Position numbers and translations under genes: made by a program
The notes under the pieces: generated by a model
Told to the model about the DNA's origin: nothing
What the model saw: only the letters and a program-made list of their open reading frames with translations
Database searches by the model: none
Source: Bowmanella dokdonensis
GTDB lineage: Bacteria > Pseudomonadota > Gammaproteobacteria > Enterobacterales > Alteromonadaceae
DNA: 64,000 nucleotides
Direction of reading: 5' to 3'
Assembly: GCF_017254865.1 (NCBI RefSeq)
Contig: NZ_JAFKCV010000004.1
Span: forward strand, 427,149-491,148
Shown here: positions 1 through 8,530 of the stretch, in pieces
How the letters are laid out: the number at the start of each line of letters is the position of its first letter
How positions within the stretch are numbered: the first letter of the stretch is position 1

Positions 1-2324
1 AGGTTGCCGTTAGGACCACGATTGATCAGGCCGCAGAAAGTGGGGTCACCCGTCGCGCCGCAATTGGCCAGAATAGTGGTCTGGGGAATGTTGGTAATGG
101 CTTTTTGCACATCAATATTGAAATAGTCGATGTTCATATTGAAGCCGGGCAGGAAACTAGGCGAGAACGCCAGCCCGAAAGACAGGGTATCGGACTCTTC
201 GGGTTCCAGGTTTGGGTTACCGCCTGTAATAGTGTTGTACTGTCCGGCCGGACTGGTCAGGGCAGGGGACTTGTACTGAGAAGGATCCAGGCCTGTGCGT
301 ACGCAGTCTTCCAGTGACATGGTGCCGGTGGCGCCACAGGGATCATCGTTCATATTAAACAGACCCAGCGTCTGGGGGCGGAACAGGTCACGGACGTTAC
401 CGGCCCTTACTGCCCGCTGGAAGCTGCCGCGAACCCTCAGATCCTCGCTCACTTCCCAGTTCATGGCGTATTTATAAGTATTGGTGGTCTGGTCGGTGGA
501 GTAGTCGGAATAGCGATAGGCAAGCTCCAGGGTCAGTTGGTCCGCAAAGGCCGTGTCTTCCACAAGGGGGATATTCAATTCACCGAAGAACTCTTTCACA
601 TTGAAGGCGCCACTCACCGCACCGGTGGGGCCCCCCTGACCCGCGCCGTCACCAGACTGGAAGCCCTGATCCGGTGCAAATACGAGCGACTCGCGACGGT
701 ATTCCACACCGGCCACTACGCCCACCCCTGTACTGGTGCCAGGCACCATGATGCCTGCTTCAGTCAAATCGCCGGTAACATAGCCAGTCACCTGGGTGCT
801 GGTGGTATCACCGCGCGAATACAGCGGCAGGACCAGGTAGTTGAGCATGGCCTGCGTCACAGCGCCTTCCTCAAAGACGTTCCAGGGTACACAGGCGGGA
901 TCGGATCCGTCGATGACAGATTGGCAGACGGCGTTACCGTTGCCATCATCCACCACGTTCAGGGCACGGATGATGCGGGTAGTGGAAAGATCATTCTGAT
1001 AAGTCTGCACAAAGCCCACTGAGCCATAGTTGGCAAACATGTCGTAAGACCAGTTGTCATTGATAATGCCCCGTATCCCCAATACGCCACGGTAGGAAGT
1101 GTGACGCAGGTCATCCTGCCTGGGCGCTCCCTCGACATTGCGTCGGCCGATATAAACGCCGGTGAGGGTATCGTCACGGGTCAGACCCTGAGAAGCACAG
1201 ATGGTCTGAAACTGCTGTTCGGACATCAAGGGGTTGCCACAGAACAATGTGCTGGTGACGAAGAAGGCACCGGAGGGAGCAATCTGCGCCACGCTTCTGT
1301 CGTCCATGAAGCTGACTTCCCCATAGATCTCCGCATGCTCGTTCACCTCATACTGACCGAGCGCACCAAAGGTCTTACGCTCATCCGGGCGTTGGTAGTA
1401 GTTCAGGGGGCCGTAGTTATAGAGGGAGGTCCTGGGCACAAACTCATGTCCTGATACCTGGTAGTCGTAATTGACGAAATCGGTAAAACGGCCTTCTGGA
1501 ATGGTGCCTGAGCCGCCACAGATAAATTCATTGTTGGCATCATAGAACAGCGCACAGGCGCTGTAATCACGTTCGGACTGGGTGAGGGCCTTGATGTCCC
1601 GGAATGTGGCATACATGGTGACATAGCCACGTCCGTCCGCCGTATTGGCTCCAATCATAAATGAAAAATCATTGGAGTGGCCGTCGCGGACATTACTGTC
1701 GGGTAATTCAAAGCCCAGTGCCCGGACCTGTTCCTGCACCAGATCATTGTCGTTATTGTGCTGATAGAAGCTGTGCTGGAAGTCGAATGAGAAACCCTCA
1801 AAGTCATCCTTAAGGATAAAGTTGACTACCCCGGCGATGGCATCCGATCCGTAAGTCGCAGAGGAGCCGCCGGTCAGTACCTCAATGCGCTCAATCAGGG
1901 AGGCGGGGATCTGGTTGACGTCAGGTGCAATACCGCCGGCATTGGGAGAGCCGGCAGGCAGCCTGCGACCATTAACCAACACCAGGGTTCTGGTCGGACC
2001 CAGATTTCTGAGGTTCAGGGTTGCTGTGCCGGTAGAACCATTGGCAGCCATACCGGTCTGCGCGGCAAACAGGGCCGGCATGTCATTGAGAATATCTTCA
2101 ACCCTGGTCAGGCCGGTAATGGCGATATCGGCGGCAGTGATTTCCGTCACCGGACTGGCACTCACCATGTTCACCCGTTGTATACGAGACCCTGTCACGG
2201 CAATTTTTTCGACAACCGACTCTTCAGCGTTGTCCTGTGCCAGAGCGACGGATGAAAGTAGTGAAGCGCTGCTGCCGGCCAGAGCCAACTGCACGGCCAG
2301 GGCTATCTTTGAGCCTCTGTTCAT
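1..2324 (-). CDS. TonB-dependent receptor, N-terminal part (runs off the window)
   Basis: An outer-membrane, TonB-energised importer; the substrate cannot be told from sequence. The frame is open from an ATG at 2324 to base 1, giving about 774 residues, so the C-terminal barrel strands lie outside the window. A signal peptide of about 30 residues ends in SVALAQ. A plug domain follows, with the ITVTGSRI-like start (IAVTGSRIQR), LVNGRRLPAG and the IERIEVLTGGSSATYGSDAIAGVVNFI block typical of plug domains (read here as short motifs: IERIEVL, GSSATYGSDA, GVVNFIL). The rest is barrel-like with alternating aromatic strands. An AGGAG ribosome site lies just upstream of the ATG. It is divergent from the sensor-kinase gene. 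Alteromonadales carry many such receptors for peptides, glycans or siderophores. Confidence 0.92.
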   Translation of the reverse strand, partial: MNRGSKIALAVQLALAGSSASLLSSVALAQDNAEESVVEKIAVTGSRIQRVNMVSASPVTEITAADIAITGLTRVEDILNDMPALFAAQTGMAANGSTGTATLNLRNLGPTRTLVLVNGRRLPAGSPNAGGIAPDVNQIPASLIERIEVLTGGSSATYGSDAIAGVVNFILKDDFEGFSFDFQHSFYQHNNDNDLVQEQVRALGFELPDSNVRDGHSNDFSFMIGANTADGRGYVTMYATFRDIKALTQSERDYSACALFYDANNEFICGGSGTIPEGRFTDFVNYDYQVSGHEFVPRTSLYNYGPLNYYQRPDERKTFGALGQYEVNEHAEIYGEVSFMDDRSVAQIAPSGAFFVTSTLFCGNPLMSEQQFQTICASQGLTRDDTLTGVYIGRRNVEGAPRQDDLRHTSYRGVLGIRGIINDNWSYDMFANYGSVGFVQTYQNDLSTTRIIRALNVVDDGNGNAVCQSVIDGSDPACVPWNVFEEGAVTQAMLNYLVLPLYSRGDTTSTQVTGYVTGDLTEAGIMVPGTSTGVGVVAGVEYRRESLVFAPDQGFQSGDGAGQGGPTGAVSGAFNVKEFFGELNIPLVEDTAFADQLTLELAYRYSDYSTDQTTNTYKYAMNWEVSEDLRVRGSFQRAVRAGNVRDLFRPQTLGLFNMNDDPCGATGTMSLEDCVRTGLDPSQYKSPALTSPAGQYNTITGGNPNLEPEESDTLSFGLAFSPSFLPGFNMNIDYFNIDVQKAITNIPQTTILANCGATGDPTFCGLINRGPNGN

Positions 2325-2630
2325 GTGTATCTCCTGTAAAACTTATAATGGTTATGTCAGATAACCTTTGTTATCAGGAATTACGCTAGTGCCTGCACGA
2401 GACCGACGACACAAGGGATCCGCCAGCACACATAGGGGTGGGATAAAAGGCCAGGGTGGTGTGATGAGTGGGCGAAACCCGTTGACTGGTTAAATATTGT
2501 GCATTGCAAGTGTTTGATAAATAAAGATTTAATTACTCAAGGGGTGAAAGGTTTTGAGTCAGGGATAAGCTGCTGTTTGCCTTTGACTATCGGGCTGGTG
2601 AATAATCCAGCTTTGATTTGCAGGATTCCC
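2325..2630. other. Divergent intergenic region, no gene seen
   Basis: This spacer separates the TonB receptor from the LytS-type kinase, which are transcribed away from each other. It must hold both promoters. An open frame extends the kinase upstream to 2499, but it begins with Cys-rich, low-complexity sequence unlike a membrane-kinase N-terminus, so I treat it as non-coding. I see no clear operator, terminator or RNA gene. Confidence 0.5.
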
Positions 2631-3731
2631 ATGTTGTTACATTTTCTTCGTAACCTGCCATCATGGCGGTTCTGGGTGATTGGCCTGGTCATCTGGTTAT
2701 TGATGAACAGTTATTCGGCCGATCTGGCCTACCGCAGCTATATCAGAGCCGGAAGGGAGATGGAGTGGACCACCATGTGGCTTTACTACTCAGGCTGGTG
2801 GATGCCCTGGGCAGTGATCAGTCCGTTGATCGTGGCGGGGACCCGGATCATCCCGCTGGACATGCAGCGATGGAAACTGACGGTATTGAAATTGGTCATC
2901 ATGACGGCGGTGTCCTTTCTGGGCTTTCTCCTATTGGCGGTGCCTCTGGTGGCTTCCTTTGAATTAGGTGGTGCCGGTCTGGAAAAGCTTCAGGAAGCAC
3001 TTCTTATCATGGTCAAGCGCGGAGCATGGCATATGGACTTTCTCGTCTATGTGGCGGTGGTCTCCGTGGGATACATCACACAATTTTATGAAAAAGCAAG
3101 AAAGGAAGAAGCCAGGAGCGAGAGTCTGTTACGTCAATTGATGCAGTTGGAGCTGCAATCACTCAAATCCCAGCTAAACCCGCATTTTTTGTTCAATACC
3201 CTGAATACCGTTGCCAGTCTTATTCGCCTGGACAAGAAAGACCAGGCAGTCAAGGCGTTGAGTGAGCTTAGTCTGATGCTGAGAAAAGTGCTTGAAAATC
3301 AAAGCAATCAGTTAATCAACCTGGCCCAGGAGATGGACTTCATCAACAGTTACCTGACCATCCAGAAGATGCGTTTTGATAAGAAACTGCAAACCCGTGT
3401 GGAGGTGGAACCAGCTTGCCTGCGAGAAGAAGTTCCCTTCATGCTGCTGCAGCCTTTAGTGGAAAATGCGGTGCAACACGGCTCACAACTGGAGAGCGAC
3501 CAGAATCTGCTCGATCTGCGCGTCAGTTGCAGTCCCGGTAAGCTACATATCAGGCTGATCAATAAAGTGCCTGAACAGGATGAGCATCATGGCTTTGGCA
3601 TTGGCCTGAAGAACTGCCGGGAAAGGCTGCAAAAACTGTATGGCCGGGAGTTTGAGCTGACGCTGTCAAAGCTGGACAGCGGATACTTTGAAACCTATGT
3701 GATGATACCTACAGGAGGGGACGATGATTAA
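2631..3731 (+). CDS. LytS/YehU-type membrane sensor histidine kinase
   Basis: Sensor kinase of the LytS-like class (His_kinase family), acting in the inner membrane and signalling to the response regulator encoded next. From the ATG at 2631, preceded by an AGGA site, it is 366 residues. About four hydrophobic segments occupy residues 10-170. A short coiled linker follows, then the kinase box LNPHFLFNTLN with the phospho-accepting His at about 185. The ATPase part has an N-box LVENAVQHG and a glycine-rich GFGIGLKN loop. The gene overlaps the next one by 8 bases, which implies translational coupling. The signal sensed is unknown. An upstream start at 2499 is possible but less likely. Confidence 0.9.
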   Translation: MLLHFLRNLPSWRFWVIGLVIWLLMNSYSADLAYRSYIRAGREMEWTTMWLYYSGWWMPWAVISPLIVAGTRIIPLDMQRWKLTVLKLVIMTAVSFLGFLLLAVPLVASFELGGAGLEKLQEALLIMVKRGAWHMDFLVYVAVVSVGYITQFYEKARKEEARSESLLRQLMQLELQSLKSQLNPHFLFNTLNTVASLIRLDKKDQAVKALSELSLMLRKVLENQSNQLINLAQEMDFINSYLTIQKMRFDKKLQTRVEVEPACLREEVPFMLLQPLVENAVQHGSQLESDQNLLDLRVSCSPGKLHIRLINKVPEQDEHHGFGIGLKNCRERLQKLYGREFELTLSKLDSGYFETYVMIPTGGDDD

Positions 3732-4479
3732 GGTACTGGTGGCGGACGATGAGACCCTGGCCAGGCAAACCATCCAGTTGCTTCTGAAAGATCAGAAAGA
3801 CATCACTACAGTGCTGGAGGCCGCCGATGGCAATCAGGCCCTGAAGCTGTTTGAAAAGGAACAACCACAACTGGTGTTTCTGGATATCCAGATGCCGGGA
3901 CTGACGGGCATTCAATTGGCAGAGCGGATAGGAGATAAGTGCATGGTGGTATTTGTCACCGCCTATGACCAATATGCCATTACGGCCTTCGAGCTCAATG
4001 CCATCGATTATCTGCTTAAACCCTATGATGATGAGCGGTTCTACGCAGCCCTGAACAGGGCGAAGGAAAAGCTTAAGGAGCAGGCATTTGGCGACTATCG
4101 GCAGGTAGGGCAGTTGATCCGTCATATGATGGATGAGCGGCACCGTCAGTACAAAACTCGCCTGGTAGTCAAAGATCCGGGCCGGATACGCCTGGTGGAT
4201 GTAGACAAGGTTGAGTATATCCTGGGGGCCGGTAACTATGCAGAGGTGCATCTGTTCGACGGTAAGTCCGTTCTGCACAGGGAGACCCTGACTACCCTGG
4301 AAAGCCAACTGGATCCTTCAGTATTCGTCCGGATACATCGTTCGTCCATTGTCAGGAGCAGCAGTATTGCAGAACTCAGGCCCAACGAAAAAGGCGACTA
4401 CAGCGTACTGCTGAAAAACGGCCAGGAACTGACCCTTTCCAGGCGCAACAAACATAAACTCGGTGATTTGCTGGGCTGA
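3724..4479 (+). CDS. LytTR-family response regulator
   Basis: DNA-binding response regulator of 251 residues, partner of the preceding kinase. The receiver domain covers about residues 1-120, with acidic pocket residues near 8-9, the phospho-acceptor Asp54 in VFLDIQMPG and the conserved Lys in DYLLKPYD. The LytTR DNA-binding domain covers about 145-250, with the family pattern VDVDKVEYI, a NYAEVHL segment and FVRIHRSSIV. A strong AGGAGG-type ribosome site sits inside the end of the kinase gene. LytTR regulators usually control neighbouring or membrane-stress genes; the following hydrolase could be a target, but no operator is evident. Confidence 0.93.
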   Translation: MIKVLVADDETLARQTIQLLLKDQKDITTVLEAADGNQALKLFEKEQPQLVFLDIQMPGLTGIQLAERIGDKCMVVFVTAYDQYAITAFELNAIDYLLKPYDDERFYAALNRAKEKLKEQAFGDYRQVGQLIRHMMDERHRQYKTRLVVKDPGRIRLVDVDKVEYILGAGNYAEVHLFDGKSVLHRETLTTLESQLDPSVFVRIHRSSIVRSSSIAELRPNEKGDYSVLLKNGQELTLSRRNKHKLGDLLG

Positions 4480-4541
4480 AGGGTTCCAACTCCTGACCGA
4501 AAGACTATATTGATAAATCCAATAACAACAGGGAAACCAAC

Positions 4542-5387
4542 ATGCGCTTTTTCATCTTACTGTGCTTTTTCACTACCTCTTTGCTGGCAGATGACAGGTT
4601 TGCCAACGTCAAGATTGAGCGACAACACCTGGGCGACTCGGTTTACATGCTGACCGGTGCGGGGGGCAATATCGGCGTGTCGGCAGGCAAAGACGGGGTG
4701 CTCATTATCGACGACCAGTTTGAGCCCCTGGCAGAGAAAATTGCCGCCAGCCTGGCAGATGTAAGCCAGTCTGATGTCAAATATATAGTGAACACCCACT
4801 ATCATGGGGATCATACGGGCAGCAATGCCTGGTTCAAACAACATCACCACGCCACTATTTTCGCCCATGACAATGTGCGCTACCGGCTGGCGGACAAGGA
4901 AGATCATAAACCCGCCGCCCTGCCGGTAGTGACTTATAAGGACGGTATCAAATTCCACTTCAACGACGAAACCGTCAAGGTCATGCATCTGCCAGCCGGC
5001 CACACTGATGGCGACAGCGTAGTGTGGTTTAACAATGCCAATGTTTTGCATACAGGGGACTTGTTCTTTGAAGGCCGTTTTCCTTACATCGACCTGGAAG
5101 GCGGCGGTTCGGTAGCGGGTTATATGAACAACGTTCAGCGACTGATCAGTATGTTGGATGAAAACTCACAGATTGTCCCGGGCCATGGCAAGTTGTCCGG
5201 CAAAGCTGACTATCAGAAATTTCTCGCCATGATTGAGGAAACCGCAGCTTTTGTGAAAGAACGCAAGGACGCTGGTATCGCCCTGGATCAGATAGTCAAG
5301 GACGGTCTGGAAGATAAATGGCAGGACTGGAGCTGGGAGTTTATTACCGAGGAGCGCTGGATTAAGACCCTTTACGAAGGACAGTAA
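4542..5387 (+). CDS. Secreted MBL-fold metallo-hydrolase
   Basis: Metallo-beta-lactamase-fold hydrolase of 281 residues with a short signal peptide (about 16 residues, ending LLAD), so probably periplasmic or secreted. The binuclear zinc signature is complete: THYHGDHTG gives His86, His88, Asp90 and His91; PAGHTDGD gives His154; HTGDLFF gives Asp173; VPGHG gives His215. The pattern fits broad MBL-fold hydrolases often annotated as Zn-dependent hydrolase or cyclase-like. True beta-lactam hydrolysis cannot be inferred. It lies 62 bases after the LytTR regulator and is probably co-transcribed, ending at the shared hairpin at 5426-5449. Confidence 0.9.
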   Translation: MRFFILLCFFTTSLLADDRFANVKIERQHLGDSVYMLTGAGGNIGVSAGKDGVLIIDDQFEPLAEKIAASLADVSQSDVKYIVNTHYHGDHTGSNAWFKQHHHATIFAHDNVRYRLADKEDHKPAALPVVTYKDGIKFHFNDETVKVMHLPAGHTDGDSVVWFNNANVLHTGDLFFEGRFPYIDLEGGGSVAGYMNNVQRLISMLDENSQIVPGHGKLSGKADYQKFLAMIEETAAFVKERKDAGIALDQIVKDGLEDKWQDWSWEFITEERWIKTLYEGQ

Positions 5388-5425
5388 AGGCTTGGCGCCC
5401 GGTTATCCACCTGATGTGTGGATTT

Positions 5426-5453
5426 AGTGGCAGGGCGAGACCTGCCACTGATT
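5426..5453. terminator. Probable bidirectional terminator hairpin
   Basis: A perfect 9-bp stem (AGTGGCAGG / CCTGCCACT) with a 6-base loop lies between two convergent genes, the MBL hydrolase and the amidohydrolase. It is followed on the plus strand by GATTTTC. Its place and strength suit termination in both directions, although the T tract is short. Confidence 0.65.
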
Positions 5454-5454
5454 T

Positions 5455-7101
5455 TCAGCGCTTCTGATCACCCGCTACCCAGGTTTGCAGCACTTTAGTC
5501 TGCCATATCTGCCCGGCGGGAATATTGAAGATATCCCGATCGATAAGGATAAAATCCGCCCACTTACCGGGTTCCAGATTGCCCAGAATCTTTTCCTGGT
5601 GCGCCGCATAAGCCGCATCCAGAGTGAAGGCTCGCAACGCCTGCTCCAGAGTCAGTTTCTGCTCTGGTTGCCAGCCGCCGGGAGGTTCGCCCTCGTGATC
5701 CTGGCGGGTCACCGCAGCGTGCAGGCCGTGGAAGGGATTTGCCAGTTCCACCGGGAAATCGGACCCGGCGGCAAGCACAGTGCCTTGGTCAATAAAGCGT
5801 TTCCAGGCATAGGCGCCTTCCAAACGCTTTTTCCCAATGCGGTCTTCGGCCATATTCTTATCACTGGTGGCATGGACTGGTTGCATGGAGGCGATGATAT
5901 CCAACTCCTTGAAGCGGGGGATATCATCGGTTGAAACCACCTGCGCATGCTCTATTCGATGACGAAGTGAGCGGCCACCCACCTGCTCATAAGCTTTGGC
6001 ATAGTGATCCAGCGCCAAACGGTTGGACTTGTCACCGATAGCATGAAAATTAAGCTGAAAGCCATGTTTCAGCACGGTACGAAAGAGTTCAGGCAGATCC
6101 TGCTCTGCCGTGACCAGCAGACCCTTGTTGTCCTGATCATCTGAATAGGGCGCCAGCATCGCCGCTCCACGACTGCCTAGGGCGCCATCTCCATAGGCCT
6201 TAACGCTCTGAATCCAGAGAAAATCTTTCTTATCCCGCCTTGGTCCCTTTTCCAGCATTTGTATCAGCTTGGGATCGGAGGCGGCGATCATGGCATAGAT
6301 GCGGATATTCAACGTCTGCTGCTCGGCCTGCTGCAGGTAGAAATGGTAGGTCTGGTGGTCAATACCGGCATCATGCATGCTGGTGATACCCTGTTCCAGC
6401 AAGTGACTGGAGGCCTCGTTCAGGGCTCTTTGCATGCTTGCTGAATCTGTTTCTGGCAGATGATCAGCCACCAACCCCATGGCATTGTCGATCAGGACGC
6501 CTGTGGGGTTTCCTTCTTTATCTCGTAAAATCTGTCCGCCGGGCGGGTCAAGGGTGTCTTTGCCTATTCCGGCGATGGCCAGCGCCTTGCTGTTGACCCA
6601 GGCGGCATGGCCGTCGATCCGTTCCAGCCACACGGGCGTATCGGGCAGGAATTCATCCAGTTGACGGGCGGATGGATACTGCTTGTCATGCCATAGCACC
6701 TGATTCCAGCCCCGGCCAATGATCCACTCTAATTGAGGATTTCTGGCGGCATAGTCATTGACCTTTTGCACCGACTCCCTGGCACTGGTCAGGCCGCGCA
6801 GATCCACCTGGAGCAGGTTCTGGCCCAGCCCCAGGAGGTGCCCATGGGCATCGATAAGGCCGGGTAGCAGGGTCTTGCCTTCCCCGTCCACCACCCAGGC
6901 GCCGGGATACTGACCGATCAGGGTCTTGTCACCGGTTGCCAGGACCTTGCCGTTCTCAAATGCCAGGGTGGAAAAGCTCTGCAAACCTTGTTCCGGAAGG
7001 ATGTGGTACCCCTGTATGTTGGTCACCAGGGTTGGCTGTGCCGCCAGATCTACGCAAACGGCAAATAGTGTTGCGGTGAATATCTTAAGCCTTGATTTCA
7101 T
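5455..7101 (-). CDS. Secreted YtcJ-like metal-dependent amidohydrolase
   Basis: Amidohydrolase-superfamily protein of 548 residues, close to the usual YtcJ-like length of 530-560. A signal peptide (about 21 residues, ending LAAQ) points to the periplasm. The metal-binding motif GLIDAHGHL supplies His86 and His88. Downstream motifs include HAIGDKSN, RIEHAQVV and GSDFPVE, which carry the remaining His and Asp ligands. The C-terminal WADFILIDRD segment is the small beta-sandwich typical of the family. Substrates are probably N-acyl or cyclic amides, but none can be assigned. The gene starts just inside the left edge of the MITE-like element, so its promoter may lie in or beyond that element. Confidence 0.9.
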   Translation of the reverse strand: MKSRLKIFTATLFAVCVDLAAQPTLVTNIQGYHILPEQGLQSFSTLAFENGKVLATGDKTLIGQYPGAWVVDGEGKTLLPGLIDAHGHLLGLGQNLLQVDLRGLTSARESVQKVNDYAARNPQLEWIIGRGWNQVLWHDKQYPSARQLDEFLPDTPVWLERIDGHAAWVNSKALAIAGIGKDTLDPPGGQILRDKEGNPTGVLIDNAMGLVADHLPETDSASMQRALNEASSHLLEQGITSMHDAGIDHQTYHFYLQQAEQQTLNIRIYAMIAASDPKLIQMLEKGPRRDKKDFLWIQSVKAYGDGALGSRGAAMLAPYSDDQDNKGLLVTAEQDLPELFRTVLKHGFQLNFHAIGDKSNRLALDHYAKAYEQVGGRSLRHRIEHAQVVSTDDIPRFKELDIIASMQPVHATSDKNMAEDRIGKKRLEGAYAWKRFIDQGTVLAAGSDFPVELANPFHGLHAAVTRQDHEGEPPGGWQPEQKLTLEQALRAFTLDAAYAAHQEKILGNLEPGKWADFILIDRDIFNIPAGQIWQTKVLQTWVAGDQKR

Positions 7102-7117
7102 GATGTTTTCCTTATGT

Positions 7118-7528
7118 TAGGGCGTGTTTATCTTTCATATTGGCCTCTGTTGAGAGCGAAAAACTCCTCAATCAGGGCGCGAGTAACGCCGTTTAGCCGT
7201 CTAAACAAGTTGAGAGCAACGCAGAGTGAGGGTTTTTAGCCTCAACCCGTCGGGCTGGGGCCATTTTTACTCGTATCATCCCTGATACTTGCCGACAAGC
7301 GGCCAGCCAAGCTGTTAAAAAATGCTCCGGGCATTTTTTTCCGTCCAGCAGCGTGATATTAAATATGTCCCTATATTTCACCGCTTCGCGGCCAGCTTCG
7401 CTGTTCCAATGGGTTCCATTCCCATTGGTCAGTCGCTTGTTTAGGCCCACTAAACCGCACTCCTTCTTCCCTGCCGGGCAAAAAATGGCCTCCAGCAGAG
7501 CGTTAATATGAAAGATAAACACGCCCTA
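7118..7528. mobile_element. MITE-like element with 23-bp terminal inverted repeats
   Basis: A 411-base non-coding block bounded by near-perfect terminal inverted repeats: the left end reads TAGGGCGTGTTTATCTTTCA and continues TAT, and bases 7506-7528 are its exact reverse complement. The outermost TA on each side could be a duplicated target site, as made by Tc1/mariner-IS630-type transposases. Short frames inside have no recognisable protein. It separates the amidohydrolase gene from the end of the alpha-E operon. I infer a transposase-less element moved in trans; no copy elsewhere in this window was found to prove mobility. Confidence 0.75.
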
Positions 7529-7554
7529 GAGGAGATGTTGTAACACGAAGCAAC

Positions 7555-7585
7555 GGATAAAAGAACGGCAGCCTGACGCTGCCGT
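7555..7585 (-). terminator. Rho-independent terminator of the transglutaminase/ATP-grasp operon
   Basis: On the minus strand an 8-bp perfect stem (ACGGCAGC / GCTGCCGT) with a 5-base loop is followed by TCTTTTATC. It lies just beyond the stop codon of the alpha-E gene, the last gene of the operon. Confidence 0.75.
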
Positions 7586-7608
7586 GACGGTTTTTAACGC
7601 GTTGATAC

Positions 7609-8529
7609 TCAATGCAGAAAATACTGCTCTGCCAATTGCTGGTGGATATCGGCCAGATCGATCTGCAATTCATCAATATAATCATGCAGGGCACTGCCCT
7701 TGAGTTGCGTGACTTCTTGATTGGCAAGTTCATCGATGCTGTGCTCGATGCGCTCTACCATCTGTGTGTTGTTGGGCAGGTCCTGATTGAGGCGTTTGAG
7801 CTGCTTCAGGCAGAAGGTGACCGAGCGGGGGAAGGTTTCGCTTTTCAGCATAAATTGCAACACATCCTCTGCCTTTACCCGCACGCCCATCTGCTGTCGA
7901 TACATCTGGTATGCACTCAGTGAACGCAGCACGCTGATCCACTGGATGTTCTCAAAGGGTGCCCCATCAGGTGAGTCGATGAGGGTAGCAGAACGCACAT
8001 CGATGATACGGCTGGTCATATCCGCCCGTTCCAGCAAAGAGCCAAAGCGGATAAAGGTATAGCCCTGATCATGGTTGATGGTGGCATCCAGGGCGCCAAA
8101 AATCATGTGCACTGATTCCACTACGTGCTTGAGGAATACAAAGCGTCCCCGTTTGCTCAGACATTCGTGGGGATTTTCCTTTACATAGTGATACAGGCTG
8201 TTTACCGCTTCCCATACCTGCCTTGGCATCACCTCCCTGACGGTACGGGTGTTGTCCCTGGCATACAGCAGTGAGTTGAGGATAGAGGAAGGATTGCGAC
8301 CGTCTACCGTGAGAAATTTGATCACATGCTTTTCCGGGAATTCCTCATGCAATTCCTCATAGAGCTCCCGGTGGCCGATAATATCCACCAGCGGCTCCCA
8401 CCCCGGGGAGACGCCGCGGGGCAGATCCATCAACAGGAGATTGTTGACATTCACCAGGCGGGCGACATTTTCCGCCCGTTCCACATAGCGGGCGGTCCAG
8501 TACAAGGTTTCTGCTACTCGGGATAACAT
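7609..8529 (-). CDS. Alpha-E domain protein (DUF403 / COG2307)
   Basis: Alpha-helical alpha-E family protein of 306 residues from the ATG at 8529. A longer start at 8553 would run into the preceding gene. The N-terminus MLSRVAETLYWTARYVERAE is the hallmark of the family. The biochemical function is unknown; the family nearly always occurs beside, or fused to, circularly permuted ATP-grasp proteins and transglutaminases, and it does so here. The stop of the upstream ATP-grasp gene is one base away, so the two are translationally coupled. A paralogous alpha-E domain forms the C-terminal half of the 829-residue protein at 10938-13427. No signal peptide is seen, so it is probably cytoplasmic. Confidence 0.9.
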   Translation of the reverse strand: MLSRVAETLYWTARYVERAENVARLVNVNNLLLMDLPRGVSPGWEPLVDIIGHRELYEELHEEFPEKHVIKFLTVDGRNPSSILNSLLYARDNTRTVREVMPRQVWEAVNSLYHYVKENPHECLSKRGRFVFLKHVVESVHMIFGALDATINHDQGYTFIRFGSLLERADMTSRIIDVRSATLIDSPDGAPFENIQWISVLRSLSAYQMYRQQMGVRVKAEDVLQFMLKSETFPRSVTFCLKQLKRLNQDLPNNTQMVERIEHSIDELANQEVTQLKGSALHDYIDELQIDLADIHQQLAEQYFLH

Positions 8530-8530
8530 A

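Noticed and set aside
7193..7522. Frame of 109 codons inside the MITE-like element
   Set aside because: No resemblance to a transposase, and it spans a terminal repeat; likely chance.
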